Shown: positions 1 to 12,100, numbered from the stretch's first letter. The stretch is DNA of 64,000 bases from Toxoplasma gondii ME49 (GCF_000006565.2 NC_031472.1:1145227-1209226); one strand, 5' to 3'. Notes: generated from the letters alone by a model not told the origin. A program made the numbers and translations.

Positions 1-1356
1 ATCTGCCTCATGGCGTTCAAAGGGTGGCCTATCCGCTTTATAGTGCTGCAAAGTTGCTATGCATTCAATCGACAAGTGAACAAGATCTTGCTCTCTGATT
101 TAAATCGTTCTCCCTTCTGTACGAGGGTCGAAACAATCGACCAATAGGGCAGCCAGCAGCAGCGATTTACGGTTGCAGTTGTGACCTCGTCTTGCAGTTC
201 TGATAGAACGGTGTTTATATTAATGGGAGCACAAGCTGGTAACCACTTCTGCTCTCTATGTGTAGTGTGCAGACTGGTACGCTCGATATGTAAACACGAG
301 GGGCTCCGGTGAAACGTGACTGTCAGAGGAGTGCCACGATGACAGACACATTCACAACGCTACGGAGTTCGGAGGCATGTGTATTAGATTTCACATTGCT
401 GTGCGTGCCCTGTCGTGTGCGCATTGTGTGAAGATTCAGGCACCATAATTTAGTGTGCAGTTGCTAGTACAGAAACCCACCGCCGGTCGCGGCAGAAGTT
501 ATTCTGGTTGTCCGTTTCTCTCTCGAACGGCGTAAAAGAGGGACCGCAAAAGACCTTTTCCAAAGAGTGTCTTAATATCTCTATATATCAGTGCAGTGAT
601 CGTCCGTGCGCGCCAATCAACTCAAAAACTCTTCCCCTCCTATGAACGCTTCAATCGGGAGAGCATTTGAATCACCTGCTTGCCGAACATCGGTTTGAAC
701 AATCGACACTAGGTATAGCAGAAAGTCTGCCGAGGCTTGCACGATGTCGGACGTTCTCTTCGCTTTCGATGTCCCGCGTGTAGACGAAACCAGATTTCTC
801 TTTTCAATGCCAGGAAGGGCGGCGTAGCAACGATTGTTCGCGTCCCCACCTCGCCCCACCTGCCCCAGCGAGCCCACGATGACATCGGTGACTCAAAGTC
901 TGGGATCAAACGGGTAAGAAGCTTCCGTTTTGTTTATGATTTTTCACGTATACGCAGGTCTAGGAACGGCGCAAGAGATTTCATCACCTCAAACGTGGTA
1001 CGTACAGGCAGAGTTCCGTCAAGTGGCCACCTGAAATATGTGGTGAGACATCGTGTTTATCAAAGAATTTCACTTGTTTATTTGTTTCGGCTTGTTTGTG
1101 GGGTACGGCTGGGCGTCCCTCCATCCTGTTGGTGGTTACGTTGCATTTGGAACCTTTCAGCTTCAGTTGCCAAGTGTAACAGAAAAACAAATCATAGACA
1201 GCCCATCCCCGCTGTGTTCAATTGCTCTGGCCTTAACAAAAGGCTCTTATCTCGTCGTTTTCTCTGACAGTTAGCGCGAGCTTTGAAATTACGATGTAGG
1301 CGCAAATCCGGCAATGTAGGCTCCATTTGTGACATTGCATGCCCTCCCTCTTACTC
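1..1356. other. Non-coding flank and 5' region of the first gene
   Basis: No convincing coding sequence was seen here. Open frames are short, lack coherent composition and overlap on both strands (for example 737-1267 plus and 984-1190 minus). The right end is probably the promoter and 5' leader of the gene starting at 1570. Confidence 0.5.
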
Positions 1357-1451
1357 GTAAGTCATCTTTTGCAACAGTACGAAGCTGAGGTGATGCCACC
1401 AAGTAGAAAGTTCCTTTTCATGAGCTTAGCTGCATCTGTTTTCCCGTTTAG
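1357..1451 (+). other. Probable 5'UTR intron of the coiled-coil gene
   Basis: A perfect donor GTAAGT starts at 1357, and a pyrimidine-rich acceptor ending TTTAG lies at 1451, before GGACAG. Splicing would destroy the reading frame from the upstream ATGs at 1339 and 1393. The removed segment is therefore best read as a 5'UTR intron, which puts the true start at the ATG at 1570. Confidence 0.5.
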
Positions 1452-1569
1452 GGACAGTCCTCTAAGCTCTCGTGAGCGGACAAGACGAATTGAAGAACGC
1501 GTGTTTTCTCGCAAGCGGCATCGCCTGCGCACCCACGAACCATACCGTTCATGCTTGTTGAGAGCAAAC

Positions 1570-3606
1570 ATGGAAGTTTACTCTTTCTCTGAGGAAGAGC
1601 GAAACTTTGGCGGTGACTGGGAAGAGGAGACACCAGGAGAGGTTTTATCCGGTAGGCATGCCGCGGCAGCCTCAAAATCACTGTGCCCATCCTTGGCTTC
1701 GCATGACTACGCCCAGCAGTTTCTGATTGTTTTGGGCTTGCAACAGAAGCGTCTCGAAGATCTCCAGCAGCAGAGAACCCATTTGATTGAGAGAATTCGT
1801 CTCAATACAATATTACGGTCCAAGGAGGCTGCCGCAAAAGCCGAGTCTCTGGCGCGCCTGCTGAAAAGACAGGAGGTCCAAGATAAGTGGAAAAACGAAC
1901 GAAATGATCAGTTGCGAAACCAAGCCCTGGAGATGTTGCATTGGCCGCTCACGGTAGGCAGCCGCCAGGATGAAAACGAAAAGCGACTGCAGCAGGAAAT
2001 AATGGTGTTGCGGCAGCACATCCTCCGACATGCGAAAGCGCCAGCAGGTCTAGCGCTGCGACATCGCCAAAGCGAAGGTGAATCTCGTGGAAGCAAAAGG
2101 TCCGGGACGAGTCCGCATTGCTCTGGAGAGCTAGAAACGGTGGAAAATGTGGAACGACGGAGTGGCTGCCATTCGCCAGACAACCCGTGCAATCCCGCAA
2201 ACAGCGTAACCACCTTTGCTTCGAATCGTAATTGTAAGTCGCCTGTGAAGGTGGGATCCGGCTCTCATGGAAAAACCGATGAAGGGCACGGTCACTTGTT
2301 GAAGAGGTTCCATACTCGCTCTGTGACTACCGTAGCAGAAAATGTAAATGGTTTCAGTGAGGCCGCAGCGACAAACTTTTTCCCTTCTGCGTTGTCCGCC
2401 TCTACCATGGGCGTCACATGTCCAAATGAAAAACAAGTTTCATCGAATAGAGATGAACAGTCTTGCGCTACTGAGGATGTGAAAGGGCGAGAGAGATTCT
2501 CCATGCGAGAGCCTGTGCGCCTGAAACTCCTCGCGCTTCAGTATCAGCAAGAGATTTCCTGTTTGCAAAGACCGCAAAGAAGCTTGGCGTCGCCAAGAAT
2601 GGCGGGAATGGCGGAAGCATCGCTGCAGTCACTGTCATGCCCTTCATTGAGCGTGTCCCCTGGCGACTGCAGTAGCAGCTCCTCATCTTGTCAGCGTTTA
2701 ATCGTCGACACGGCTACTAAAACGGAGTCGCCTGTTCGCGAACTCCGAGCAGAACAGAAAGAAAATTCTCCTGTGACATCCCAGAAAAGACTGGAGGATT
2801 GGAACCATGCGAGTAGAGATAAGGACCCTCCAGCAGTCGGAGAACGAAGCTCCCTTGCTTTGTGTTCGGAAACAAAAAGTAATCGTGAAAGTATGGCAGC
2901 TGCCTGCTGGGAGTTCCTGCCTCCTCAATCCTCGACTCAACGTGACGGCTTGAAGTGCGATAACACTAAATGCACGACACTTTCAAAGTGCAGCGGGTCC
3001 CGTAAAGAAGATCGGCGTTCGGACTGTGTAGAACCGCAAACAAAGTTGAAGAATCCTCAGCCTTCGCCAAACAAAAATGCAATTACTGGAAGCGACACGA
3101 GCTGGCCACTCCCTCGTACTCCTAGGGAAACAAGTACGCATGATCACTTCCGAAAGCTGGCATCTACATCTGATTTGCCAATCGAAAAGCCTGTCCTAGC
3201 TGTTTCATCATCTTCGCTAGGCATTTCAGCTGAAAAAAGAAAAGGGACAAAGGATTCCCTGTTCGAAAAGGGGACCAAACAGTGCGCAATGTCCACACAC
3301 AGAAAATTAGATCCACAAATACGCGGCACGCCACACAACCTGAGCCATCGACAACAGTCACCAGCACGGGCTAGCGAAGAGGTGCGCGCTTCATCTGACT
3401 CGCTCCTGGACTTGCATGCCAATCACGAAAATAGTAGAAAAAGTGATCGCATCTCTGTCTCTGAGACTGCGAGACATGATTCCACTAATGCTCTTGACAG
3501 TGTGGGTCGCTGTATCGCTAGCGGCCGGAGCAGTCGTGCCGACAATATTCGCTACACCCTCCATGGAGATCAAGACGAAGTGGAGTTGCTCCTGCAAGGT
3601 CTGTGA
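1570..3606 (+). CDS. Coiled-coil protein of unknown function
   Basis: This single-exon frame encodes about 678 residues. I chose the ATG at 1570 because its context (AAACATGG) is strong and upstream in-frame ATGs are separated from it by a probable 5'UTR intron. The N-terminus is acidic. Residues of roughly 55-150 form a predicted coiled coil rich in Leu, Gln, Glu, Lys and Arg (LQQKRLEDLQQQ, later ENEKRLQQEIMVLRQHI). The rest is Ser-rich, polar, low-complexity sequence with no signal peptide, membrane helix or known domain. Such layouts are common in coccidian cytoskeletal or centrosomal proteins, but that is only analogy. It converges on the membrane-protein gene at 4231-7020. I do not recognise a family. 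Confidence 0.75.
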   Translation: MEVYSFSEEERNFGGDWEEETPGEVLSGRHAAAASKSLCPSLASHDYAQQFLIVLGLQQKRLEDLQQQRTHLIERIRLNTILRSKEAAAKAESLARLLKRQEVQDKWKNERNDQLRNQALEMLHWPLTVGSRQDENEKRLQQEIMVLRQHILRHAKAPAGLALRHRQSEGESRGSKRSGTSPHCSGELETVENVERRSGCHSPDNPCNPANSVTTFASNRNCKSPVKVGSGSHGKTDEGHGHLLKRFHTRSVTTVAENVNGFSEAAATNFFPSALSASTMGVTCPNEKQVSSNRDEQSCATEDVKGRERFSMREPVRLKLLALQYQQEISCLQRPQRSLASPRMAGMAEASLQSLSCPSLSVSPGDCSSSSSSCQRLIVDTATKTESPVRELRAEQKENSPVTSQKRLEDWNHASRDKDPPAVGERSSLALCSETKSNRESMAAACWEFLPPQSSTQRDGLKCDNTKCTTLSKCSGSRKEDRRSDCVEPQTKLKNPQPSPNKNAITGSDTSWPLPRTPRETSTHDHFRKLASTSDLPIEKPVLAVSSSSLGISAEKRKGTKDSLFEKGTKQCAMSTHRKLDPQIRGTPHNLSHRQQSPARASEEVRASSDSLLDLHANHENSRKSDRISVSETARHDSTNALDSVGRCIASGRSSRADNIRYTLHGDQDEVELLLQGL

Positions 3607-4230
3607 GGCTCGAGGGATGAACATTTCTCACGCGTTTCCATGCATCTGGTTGCGGCATCTATTCCAAGACGTTATTGGCACAAAGTGTCTAAATGTGACC
3701 CAAGAGACCCACCCATGCATGTCCATACCAGCGAAACATTGAACACGGTGTGCCTATAACGCTGGCGTCCGGAATGAATTCGCAGAACACCAATATATAT
3801 ATCGCTATATATTTGAGGTGGACGTGTACTCCAAGCAAAATTAAATGGCGGCACAATAATGACATCCAATACTTTTAGCCGCCCCGTGCAACCGGGAAGG
3901 TGGAGTTCACCAATCATGAACTAAAGGCTACGGTAAACGAGCTCTGCGTTCGTGTTGGAATACGTGCCCCGTAGTGCTGAGCGCAGATTGAACACCTGCT
4001 TAGGGGCGAATCAAGGTTCGAAACGTTGGTCAAAGTTTGTCGCAGGCGCACTCGATCCAACGGCGCGCCCTTCCAAATACTGTTTCCAGTACGTGAAAAA
4101 CAGTATCAGCTTGTTTAAAAAGAAATACTTCAGAATCTTGAAGCACAGACAGTGCATAAAAAAACAGAGCCCTTTGAAAGGCCTCTGTGCCTCCCGTATG
4201 GATGTAACGAAACGCGTCACCATCCCTCCC
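3607..4230. other. Convergent intergenic spacer
   Basis: This stretch lies between the stop codons of two converging genes and probably holds both 3'UTRs. A short AT-rich run near 3793-3812 is the only local feature. No coding signal was seen. Confidence 0.5.
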
Positions 4231-7020
4231 TTATGGCATACTGTTGTTCGCCTTAACAAGAAAGATATGAGGAGCAAGGCACAGGTAGTTCAGGCGATTG
4301 AGAACCACACGCAACATTAGAGAAAGAGCAACAACAAGAAGATCCAAGTACGTCTCGAGTACAAACAGACCTGCGAAAATGCAAATCCCCGTGAGCACAA
4401 CCACGCATGCAGAAATCACCACCGAGGGCAACACAGAAGGAAAAGCTTGGGCAGTGCCGCCTCCCAGTGGATTTGCATCTCTCTCCGCAATGGCGCACAT
4501 CTGTCGGCGATTGAAAATTACTGCCCCGGCCACCGCGACGGGCAAAAAGAGACAGAAGACCAGCAAGACGATGTAGAACGAATAGCGGAACGGCGAAGCG
4601 CGAACGTCTCCGAAAACGTGCAGGCGCATGCGCAAACCCTCTGGGAAAATAGGATACTCGTCCTTTCCTGAAAAAAGCGTATGCCACAAAATGGTCGCGT
4701 GCACAAACATCCATGGCCTGGCCACTGACAAAGAACATTCCTAGACACATACAGGACTATACACACTCTCAACCAGACCAGTCATGCCTACAGACACACT
4801 GATGATCGCATTCACGCGTAACAGCGACGAAAAAAGGAAATGTTGAAGCACCTGCGTGCCCGGAGAACGAGAAAAAGGGTCGCAAAACAGGCATAGCGAA
4901 ATGTGCTCGCAACGGTCTTGCCGTTCGAATTCCGAGGAGACCACCACTAGGTCCCACCGGCAGTACGGAGCGGCGGAAACCCCTGTTCCCGAGATCCACG
5001 TCATGCATTCCAACTGGCACAAACTCGTAGCATTAGAAAACGAGACAAGAGCAATCACGTACGCGGTGGAGGAAAGAACTTGAACCGGGGGTGAGTCAGA
5101 CATCTAAGGAAGTCGCCAGGCGTTGCTGCGGCGCATGCAGCATCGCGTACGCGGAACACTGCGAATGTGAAACGGCAAATCCTGTCTTATCATCACCAAC
5201 CCCCGAGACAAGATGTCCTGGACACAGAACCATCGCAGCATCACGCCGAAAGCACTACACTACACAAAACCATCACAAATGCAGTCATGTAGTAGGCCCG
5301 CCGAGAAGTGCACCTACGACCATCCTTTGGTCAGACATCTAAGGAAGTCGCCAGGCGTTGCTGCGGCGCATGCAGCATCGCGTACGCGGAACACTGCGAA
5401 TGTGAAACGGCTCTCCTTATGTTGTCATCATACAAGGTGTCGTAAATACATGGCAAAAGTGCAGTTAACCAACGTCTCTCGGCATATTCGTTCAAAAATC
5501 ACACCAGGAATGTAGACATGAGGAATAAAACACCGCGAGGCGGGACAGGCCAACGGCCCAAAGTGACGAAAATTCGCAGGTCGCTCAGTCGAAAGATGGT
5601 GAGTTTAAATCTCTCTCCACGGGTGTGTCGGAGGACATGGATTGGAAATCCATCACAGCTGTTCCTGCGAGCTTCAGGCCACATGAGTCGTGTATCGGAA
5701 AGGGACAATACACGCAGTTGCAAGGGAGACCCAAAATAAATACAGTACCTTAACTACTCTTCAAATCACGCGTGAAGGCATACAAATTTCTCGCTGCGAT
5801 AGAAGATGACCAAAACGTCAGTCACATTCCCGTAGTACCCAGGTTAGAAAGCAGCGTCCACAAAAACTCCATGTCCTCCAAATGAAGAAACCACCCAATC
5901 GCCTCTACAAGGAGGAATTTCTGAAAAAGGTACACCGAGAGTCCTTGGCCGCACCGCCCGGTCGCGGACCGAATGGCGCTTTGAGTGAAGAGAACGTCTT
6001 ACCTTGTAAAACGGCGAAGATACTCAACAACTCGAGAGTTAGCAGAGTCGCCAAAAGGAGCAAGAGACGAGACCTCTGGCTCCTAACCTTCTTTTCTGAA
6101 AAAACAGGAGCCGAGTCAGGAGGAAGTCTACAGAGAAACGAGCGCACAGACCACGCAACTAGCGCCAGAAGCAGCGTGTCAACACAACATAACTTCAGAC
6201 AGGAGGGAAAGAACACGCTCTACATGAAGGCATATTTAGTACACTCTGCCGGGATGGCTGCACTTCACACCACAGGGTCATACAGGAAAGAAAACGAAGA
6301 ACAAGGGATTGTAGTTGCTGCACTACGAAAGATGGGCGGGAAAAGCAGCACCCGTCTTTACAAAGGAATCGGCACCATCGATGTAAGCAGCTAGTTTAAC
6401 GTGTGGCCGATAAAGCGTATGCAGAAGCGCGCGCTCGACTGAGCACCACACGCAGATAGGCTGCTGTAGAGGACTTCAGAATCGCAAGCACTTCGCTGGA
6501 TTACGCAAACACTATTCAGACCCGCATCAATAATTTGGTAAGCGTCGCCTCTCACATCCAGCCGACATATGTCGCCAATAGACTAGCCCGCAGCCGGTTC
6601 TACATTCTGTGGACACACAAGTACGGAAATTCATGTGAACGAACACGGGTATTTACTGTCCGGTCGACTCCACATACCCGGAGATTCGGAGGCAAACACG
6701 GAAACCGGTCCTTGCCGAAGGCGATTCACACGGTCTTCCTCACTGGGGGTGTTGCTTTCGCTGGTCCCTGCCGGAGAGGGCAGCAACGAGGACGGCGGCA
6801 AACCGAGAGCGATGCCACCATCGGGAAGGAGGAGCTGTGTGGGCACTGAGAAGGAAAAACCCTCTGAAGACCGAGAAGTCGCGAGCAAGAGAGTGGACAG
6901 CGACGACTGGTGATACAACAGTGGCATTCCCGAGAGGAGAGCCGACTGGGAGAGAGACGACGCCGGCAGTGAAACGCGAACATGCCCCTCAGTGGGAGCT
7001 GGGGCAGCACCCGTCGCCAT
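4231..7020 (-). CDS. Multi-pass membrane protein, unknown function, five exons
   Basis: My model joins exons 7020-6678, 6158-6003, 5583-5505, 5023-4800 and 4724-4231. The splice phases (1,1,2,1) agree throughout and give 431 residues. Donors include GTATGT after exon 1 and GTAAGA after exon 2. The intron before exon 4 has a pyrimidine-rich end with a TCTAATG branch-like sequence. The first ~115 residues are Ser/Pro-rich and probably cytosolic. Hydrophobic stretches follow: LLLLLATLLTLELLSIFAVL in exon 2, a helix in exon 3, and in exon 5 YSFYIVLLVFCLFLPVAVAG plus a long double segment near the C-terminus. About five to seven membrane helices are likely. The exon 4/5 boundary is the least certain: several donors fit and the intron would be only ~75 bases. 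No family was recognised; a transporter or receptor-like role is possible but unsupported. Confidence 0.6.
5095..5176. repeat. Direct repeat copy 1 (82 bp), intronic
   Basis: This copy is identical by eye to 5330-5411 over 82 bases, beginning GTCAGACATCTAAGG and ending GTGAAACGGC. It lies in intron 3 of the membrane-protein gene (5504-5024). The offset between copies is 235 bases. Confidence 0.9.
5330..5411. repeat. Direct repeat copy 2 (82 bp), intronic
   Basis: This is the second copy of the 82-bp repeat, in the same orientation as 5095-5176. Just beyond the identity, both copies run into loosely similar TCATCA-containing sequence. This suggests a tandem-type duplication of about 235 bp whose remainder has diverged. 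Confidence 0.9.
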
Positions 7021-8276
7021 TTTCACGCGGAAACACACTGCAAGTACGGCGTAGAAATCACGCTCACGAGGCGGCCCCGTTTTGTGTGAAACGGGAAACG
7101 CTGACGGGGACGTTGACCAGCACTCTGCGAATTTGTCTGAATCGTTGTACTCATTGACAAACTTTTCTGATACAGGCGGAATGAGGCTTTGTATGTGGAT
7201 ACTAAAGAAGAAGCGGATGCCCTATTCAGACGGAGAGACGTGCGGATTCTACCGTAGGAACATGGAATGCTTCATGAAGCATCACTGCATTTTACGCTTT
7301 TCCTTCTGGATCGGAAACCGTCTTCGCAGGTCCCATTCAAACACACGATATCGAGGCACGTGACACCGGCAACAGGTCCATGTATCTGTCCCGTAATGCG
7401 CGAAGCGAATGCGTCGCCTCGACAGAACATCGCATTTTTAAACCATCGTTTGCCACGGAAAACAAGGACGGTTACTCCTCGTGCCCGCTGCTGTTCAGGG
7501 CGAGCAATCGTCTACCAAAACAAGGGAAGCCATGTTTCTCTCGGGTGAACTCCCTTTGGACTCTACCTTCCCACAGCACGAGCGTTTCCCTTTACCCCGT
7601 CAAAACGGGGAAAAATGACGCACAAATATTTAGAACAGTACAGACACAAAAGGACACCTCTTGTGCGGCGCCGGCGCGATTCACACTGCCGGTCCCCAAC
7701 GCCTGACTGTGGAGATCAAAAACTGAGAGAAAAACAGAATTATTCCTCTGACAAGGAGAAGCATGTGTCTCCCACTCGCTGTGGGGGTGCGCAAAGCAAA
7801 AGCTGCTCACTTCGACGCGAGGGGGGCTTTCCACAGGTCGAGTATCGTGCGCATGCGCCGCCTGCTGACGATGAGGGAACTTCTTGTGACGGACAACGTC
7901 TAGGCGGCGCATGCAGAGCGACGGGCGATTGAGGGGAGATCTTTCTTCTCTAAAAAGACGAAGAATAGCTGGAGATACCGCTGTTGCTGCAAAGGATCGC
8001 AGTTTCGCCGCCCCGAGGTCATCTCTGAGTCCCTGCTGAAGCACAGGTTTTGAACAGCGAAATGAGTGCTGTTCGTATAAACGCCGATCAGAGAGAAAAG
8101 AGCGAGAAAACATGCCTTTCTCGGCCCCACACGAACCCGCGGCGGTGCTGGTGGCCTGCATGCGACAGAAGACCGAGTGACAAGTCTCATCGCCCAGGCG
8201 CGGATCCCGCGGAGAACGGCCGGGAGTCTCTTTCCAGAAACAGCAATGCTTTTCTCATAAACAATTTTGAATCAAG
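7021..8276. promoter_or_regulatory. Divergent promoter region with GCATGC motifs
   Basis: This spacer separates the minus-strand membrane-protein start (7020) from the plus-strand eL41 start (8277), so it must serve both. It contains TGCATGC at 8157-8163, about 115 bases before the eL41 ATG, GCGCATGCAG near 7908-7915, and GCGCATGCGCC near 7850. TGCATGC-type motifs are known promoter elements of Toxoplasma ribosomal protein genes. Open frames here (7592-8161 minus and others) look like chance. Confidence 0.5.
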
Positions 8277-9145
8277 ATGGCGCACGGCGCGAGCAGATAT
8301 AAGAAGGCTAGGGCGAAGATGAGGTGGAAGGTAAGCTCTTTCTTCGTCTTTCTGTCAATGACATTTCTTGTGCTTCCTCTGGCGCAGGTGTCGCGGATGC
8401 CATACTAGTGCTCCATGCTGAAAACCCGTCGGTTCCGTCCGTGCAGTTCTGCCAAATGTGGAAATGAAGTTCATACCCTCATGTTTTATTGATACTAGTC
8501 TGCAGTACGGGCCAAGCTGTCGGCTATTTCATGCGAAGAAAAGCCCCATCTCTTCTCCCTTTCTTGTTTATTGGCATTCGTCTCCCCACGTACTTCACCT
8601 TGCACATGCGGCGCCCCTCCACCGGTGCTCTTTCTGTCAGTTGCCAAGCATTTCGTGTTTGCTTCGCATTGTTTGTTGATTGTACAGTTACGGTCCCTCG
8701 CTTCTCTGGGAAATTTTCTTGCCTCCGTTCTGTGAAGAGTCGTCGTGGCCATGGCCCGCGTCAAATCGCCGGCAAGTGGGGGGCGACGGTCTCGGCCGCC
8801 TTCGCCCTGCTGTCATCTCTGGAATCCGAGTGTCGGTTTTTTTGTGTCACGCCTGTATCAAATTGTCCTCATTTTGAATACTGTTGAGCGCTCGGTCTTT
8901 CCCGTCAAATTCCGAAAAGTGCATGAACCGGATCTCTGTGGGGCGTTGATGGGTCCTTGTAATTTTTTTTCATTGCTTACAAACATCGGAGACGCGAGGG
9001 TGTCAACCGTTCCTGAGGCTTCGCTGTTGCGAATCTCTCTAATGTCTTGCTGTTTGTCTTTGTGCTCTTATGCTTGCAGTGGAAGAAGAAGAGGACGAGG
9101 AGATTGCAGAGAAAGAGAAGAAAGATGAGACAAAGGTCCCGATAA
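8277..9145 (+). CDS. RPL41: Ribosomal protein eL41 (L41), two exons
   Basis: Exon 1 (8277-8330) encodes MAHGASRYKKARAKMRWK and ends at a perfect GTAAGC donor. Exon 2 (9080-9145) follows TGCTTGCAG and encodes WKKKRTRRLQRKRRKMRQRSR, then TAA. The 39-residue product is almost entirely Lys/Arg and matches apicomplexan eL41, which carries a short N-terminal extension relative to the 25-residue animal and fungal protein. eL41 lies in the large ribosomal subunit at the subunit interface and contributes to an intersubunit bridge. The phase-0 intron is 749 bases. Both exons are too short for ordinary open-frame searches. The upstream TGCATGC motif fits ribosomal-protein co-regulation. Confidence 0.95.
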
Positions 9146-12100
9146 ATGATGTCCACGCTGGGTGCACGGATCGCTCTTGTGCTCACTTGTGGTATCAGTG
9201 TTGCACCAGTTGTTTGTCAGAAGCGTGTCGCTTTCTTGGCATTCAGATCTGTTTTGGAGGGTGTGTGCACACGTGTGTAGCATGTCCAGTTTTCTGTTCA
9301 CACAATTTTGATGTGAAGTGCCCTGCACATGTTTAAAACTCGATAGCCTTCCATCAAAAGTCGTCAAAGCTGAGGACTGAAACATTTCGGTTGTCTTCGA
9401 CCCAAAACCCTATGAACAAACGGGGATTGCCACAACGGCCCCTGCACGCGTCTGAATCACCTAGAGAAACGAAACACGCCGTAGAGAACCGCCACAACGG
9501 CTGATCCCATGCACAGAGGAGAACGATCCTCAAAGCCTGCCAGGCTGGTAAATACCCGGCCTACTGAACCGTTGATTCTCTGGACAGCTGCTTGTTGCGA
9601 GAGCCAGCCCATCGAATCAGAAACGAAGGTGGTCGGATATTTGTGCTTAGCGCTTCTGTGGTACTTCACGGGGAGCCTCTTTTACATATACGGAGCTCTT
9701 CGTGTCTAGTGAGGTGTACCGGTAAGATTTTTTCGTTCAGAGTTAGAGAGCTTTCATTTTCTGAAGGGAAGTGTGTCGTGTTATCGAAAGTACTTTTCAG
9801 CACAATGGAGCTCATGTGAAAGCATCCGATCTGGCGTCTTCGTGTGCACAGGATATCCCACATATGTGTCGACTCTGAGCCTGCAAGTAGCAAATTTTCA
9901 TCACTGGAGTGCGGAGTGAAACTAGCAAGGAAAAACTAGGATCTGGGCAGCGGTATCCAGTCGCCTCTCGCAAAAGAGAAACAGGGATCATTAGTAATCG
10001 GTGATATACAGGCTGGAACGGCTGACATCGATAAGAGAAGTTGACGTCTGCGTATAGAAAATGTTTAAGTACTGTCGCATGGACGCATCTATTGATCACG
10101 AAAGCGGATGTCATCAAGACTGCCCTCTCAAATGCAGATCGACAATTCTTAATGTTTCGGGTAGTCATAGGTATTTCTACAATACAAACAACGGTATACC
10201 AAGTACACAGACACACGTCTATTGGGCGGATAAGACAGGACGAGACGCGCAATTCATGAACAAGGATGTAGGCAAGTTCAGCGTTGTTCCGCTTCTAACT
10301 TCTTCGTCTGTACACATATTGCGTTCGTACTAACCACGTCTAGATAGGAGATATGAGATTGTACAAGAAGGCGTTGCACTGTGCCTCTACAGAGATATTG
10401 GTGCCTGCCGGCTACGTGGAGACTCATGCAACTGGAAAAACTCAGTTGACAGAGGTGCAGTTTCTCGTGTATTTGGCGACACATCCGCCATGCAGATTTC
10501 TCATCGAATCCAGCCCACGAGAAGTTCCCTATGAACCCGACAACGTTCCTCCTTAGCGGCGGAAGAAGGTCCAGTGTGGCGACAAGAGTTTAGTTTCTTC
10601 ACAGTTATCATTTTTATCAACGAATCCGTTGCTGAAGCGTTGCATGTGTAATTAATGCACATGCACAAGTGGAAGTGGGGAGAAGGGAGCCAGAGGTCGA
10701 GTCCACAACGTACGCGAAGGAATTACGATTTGACAAGACGAATCTGTCGTCGCATATTGCCCATGAATTCCAACATCATGCATCCAAGATTGTAGACATG
10801 CTTGAGCTGAAGCACATGACTGTTTTCCACGGATGGTGCTCAGGCAGAAGACTGATATCGTGTGACTCATTACGAAGCTGCTTCTTGGGACTTTGAACCA
10901 TGATCATGTCCATTCGATTTTTACAAGTCTTTTTCGCATGTGAACGACAACTGATACCAGCACGACATCTTTTTCCACGGAAGGTTATGACTCTTCTGCC
11001 TACTGCATGATGGTGTTAGTCACCGTCCCAGAGCCATTATTTCTGATGGTGAATCTGCGCACCCCCCTGAGGCACCCCGATAATGCACAGCACAGGAAAC
11101 TCGCTGCAGATGCGCCTGCCCCGTCTAGTGGTCGGAAACGCCGCACATGAAAATGCTCATCTCAACATGTGGAGCCCATAACCAGTTTAAATCATGTCCA
11201 CAAAAAATTGCCACCCCTGAAGCCAGTCGCAGTTTCCCTGTCGGTAGAGCGCGCACCACTTGAAGCGCACTTCTGACGATGTGTTAGCATAACGAGGGTC
11301 CATTCTCAAAGCGCGTGGAGCTGTTTTCGCCTTCGTCGTCCAAATTCAGAGCCGCCACCAAACTCCCCGTATCACTAGATTGCTTCACACTGATTGTTTA
11401 TTCAGATGCTTACATCACACTCAACGTCGTTATGCTTGTTAGCTTATTGTCACGGCTGGCCTACGGTACCAGATCTGGTTGCTAAGTCAGCTGGTGAACA
11501 CACATTCCCGAAACAGTCTAAGTAGCAAGTCGCCGGCACCAGAACTTAGCCATGCCAGTAGGTTTTCTGACCTAATCTGCGTATGCAGCGAACATAAGCA
11601 TGTCACAACCCACCGTCACAATTTTCCTCCACACGCGCTGCGTGCAAACCCTACTGAACCTCACATTTCTGGACACCTCTTCGTACCCCCAGCGACAATC
11701 TTCGCCTGCACTGGATTGTCCCTTTCTTTATCAAGGCAATGACTAATTTCGCGACACATGTTTGCAACTTAGAGCGACGCAGGATACCCGGCTGTGTACC
11801 ACTTCCAAATTCCCCTCCACGAAGTGTTTCTTTGTCGACGTGCTCCATAACTCGACAGAGAGGAAAGAATATTTCTCTCCCTCTTACTTGTGAGACGCAA
11901 GCCCTTTTTTCGAGGAGATGAACTCGCTGGATTCTGACAGCGCAGGACCTTTGGTAATAACACGCTGGCGTCTTCAGGGTGGTGCATGCTTTTGTCCGCG
12001 AGAGCGCCATGGACTCCCGTTGTCTTTCCGTCCGCTCTCGGCTACCGGCTGGCCAGCGGAAAAAAGTGTTCTTTTGTTTTCTTCAAGAGGCTCGACTAGC

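Noticed and set aside
38..600. Search for a tRNA or other structural RNA at the left edge and near 54700 (AGGTTCGAAC)
   Set aside because: The isolated TTCGAA-like box has no matching acceptor stem, D-arm or anticodon arm.
7592..8161. Minus-strand open frame of 189 codons in the divergent spacer
   Set aside because: It has no domain, overlaps the promoter motifs of eL41 and lacks a phase-consistent splice into the membrane-protein gene, whose start at 7020 is good.
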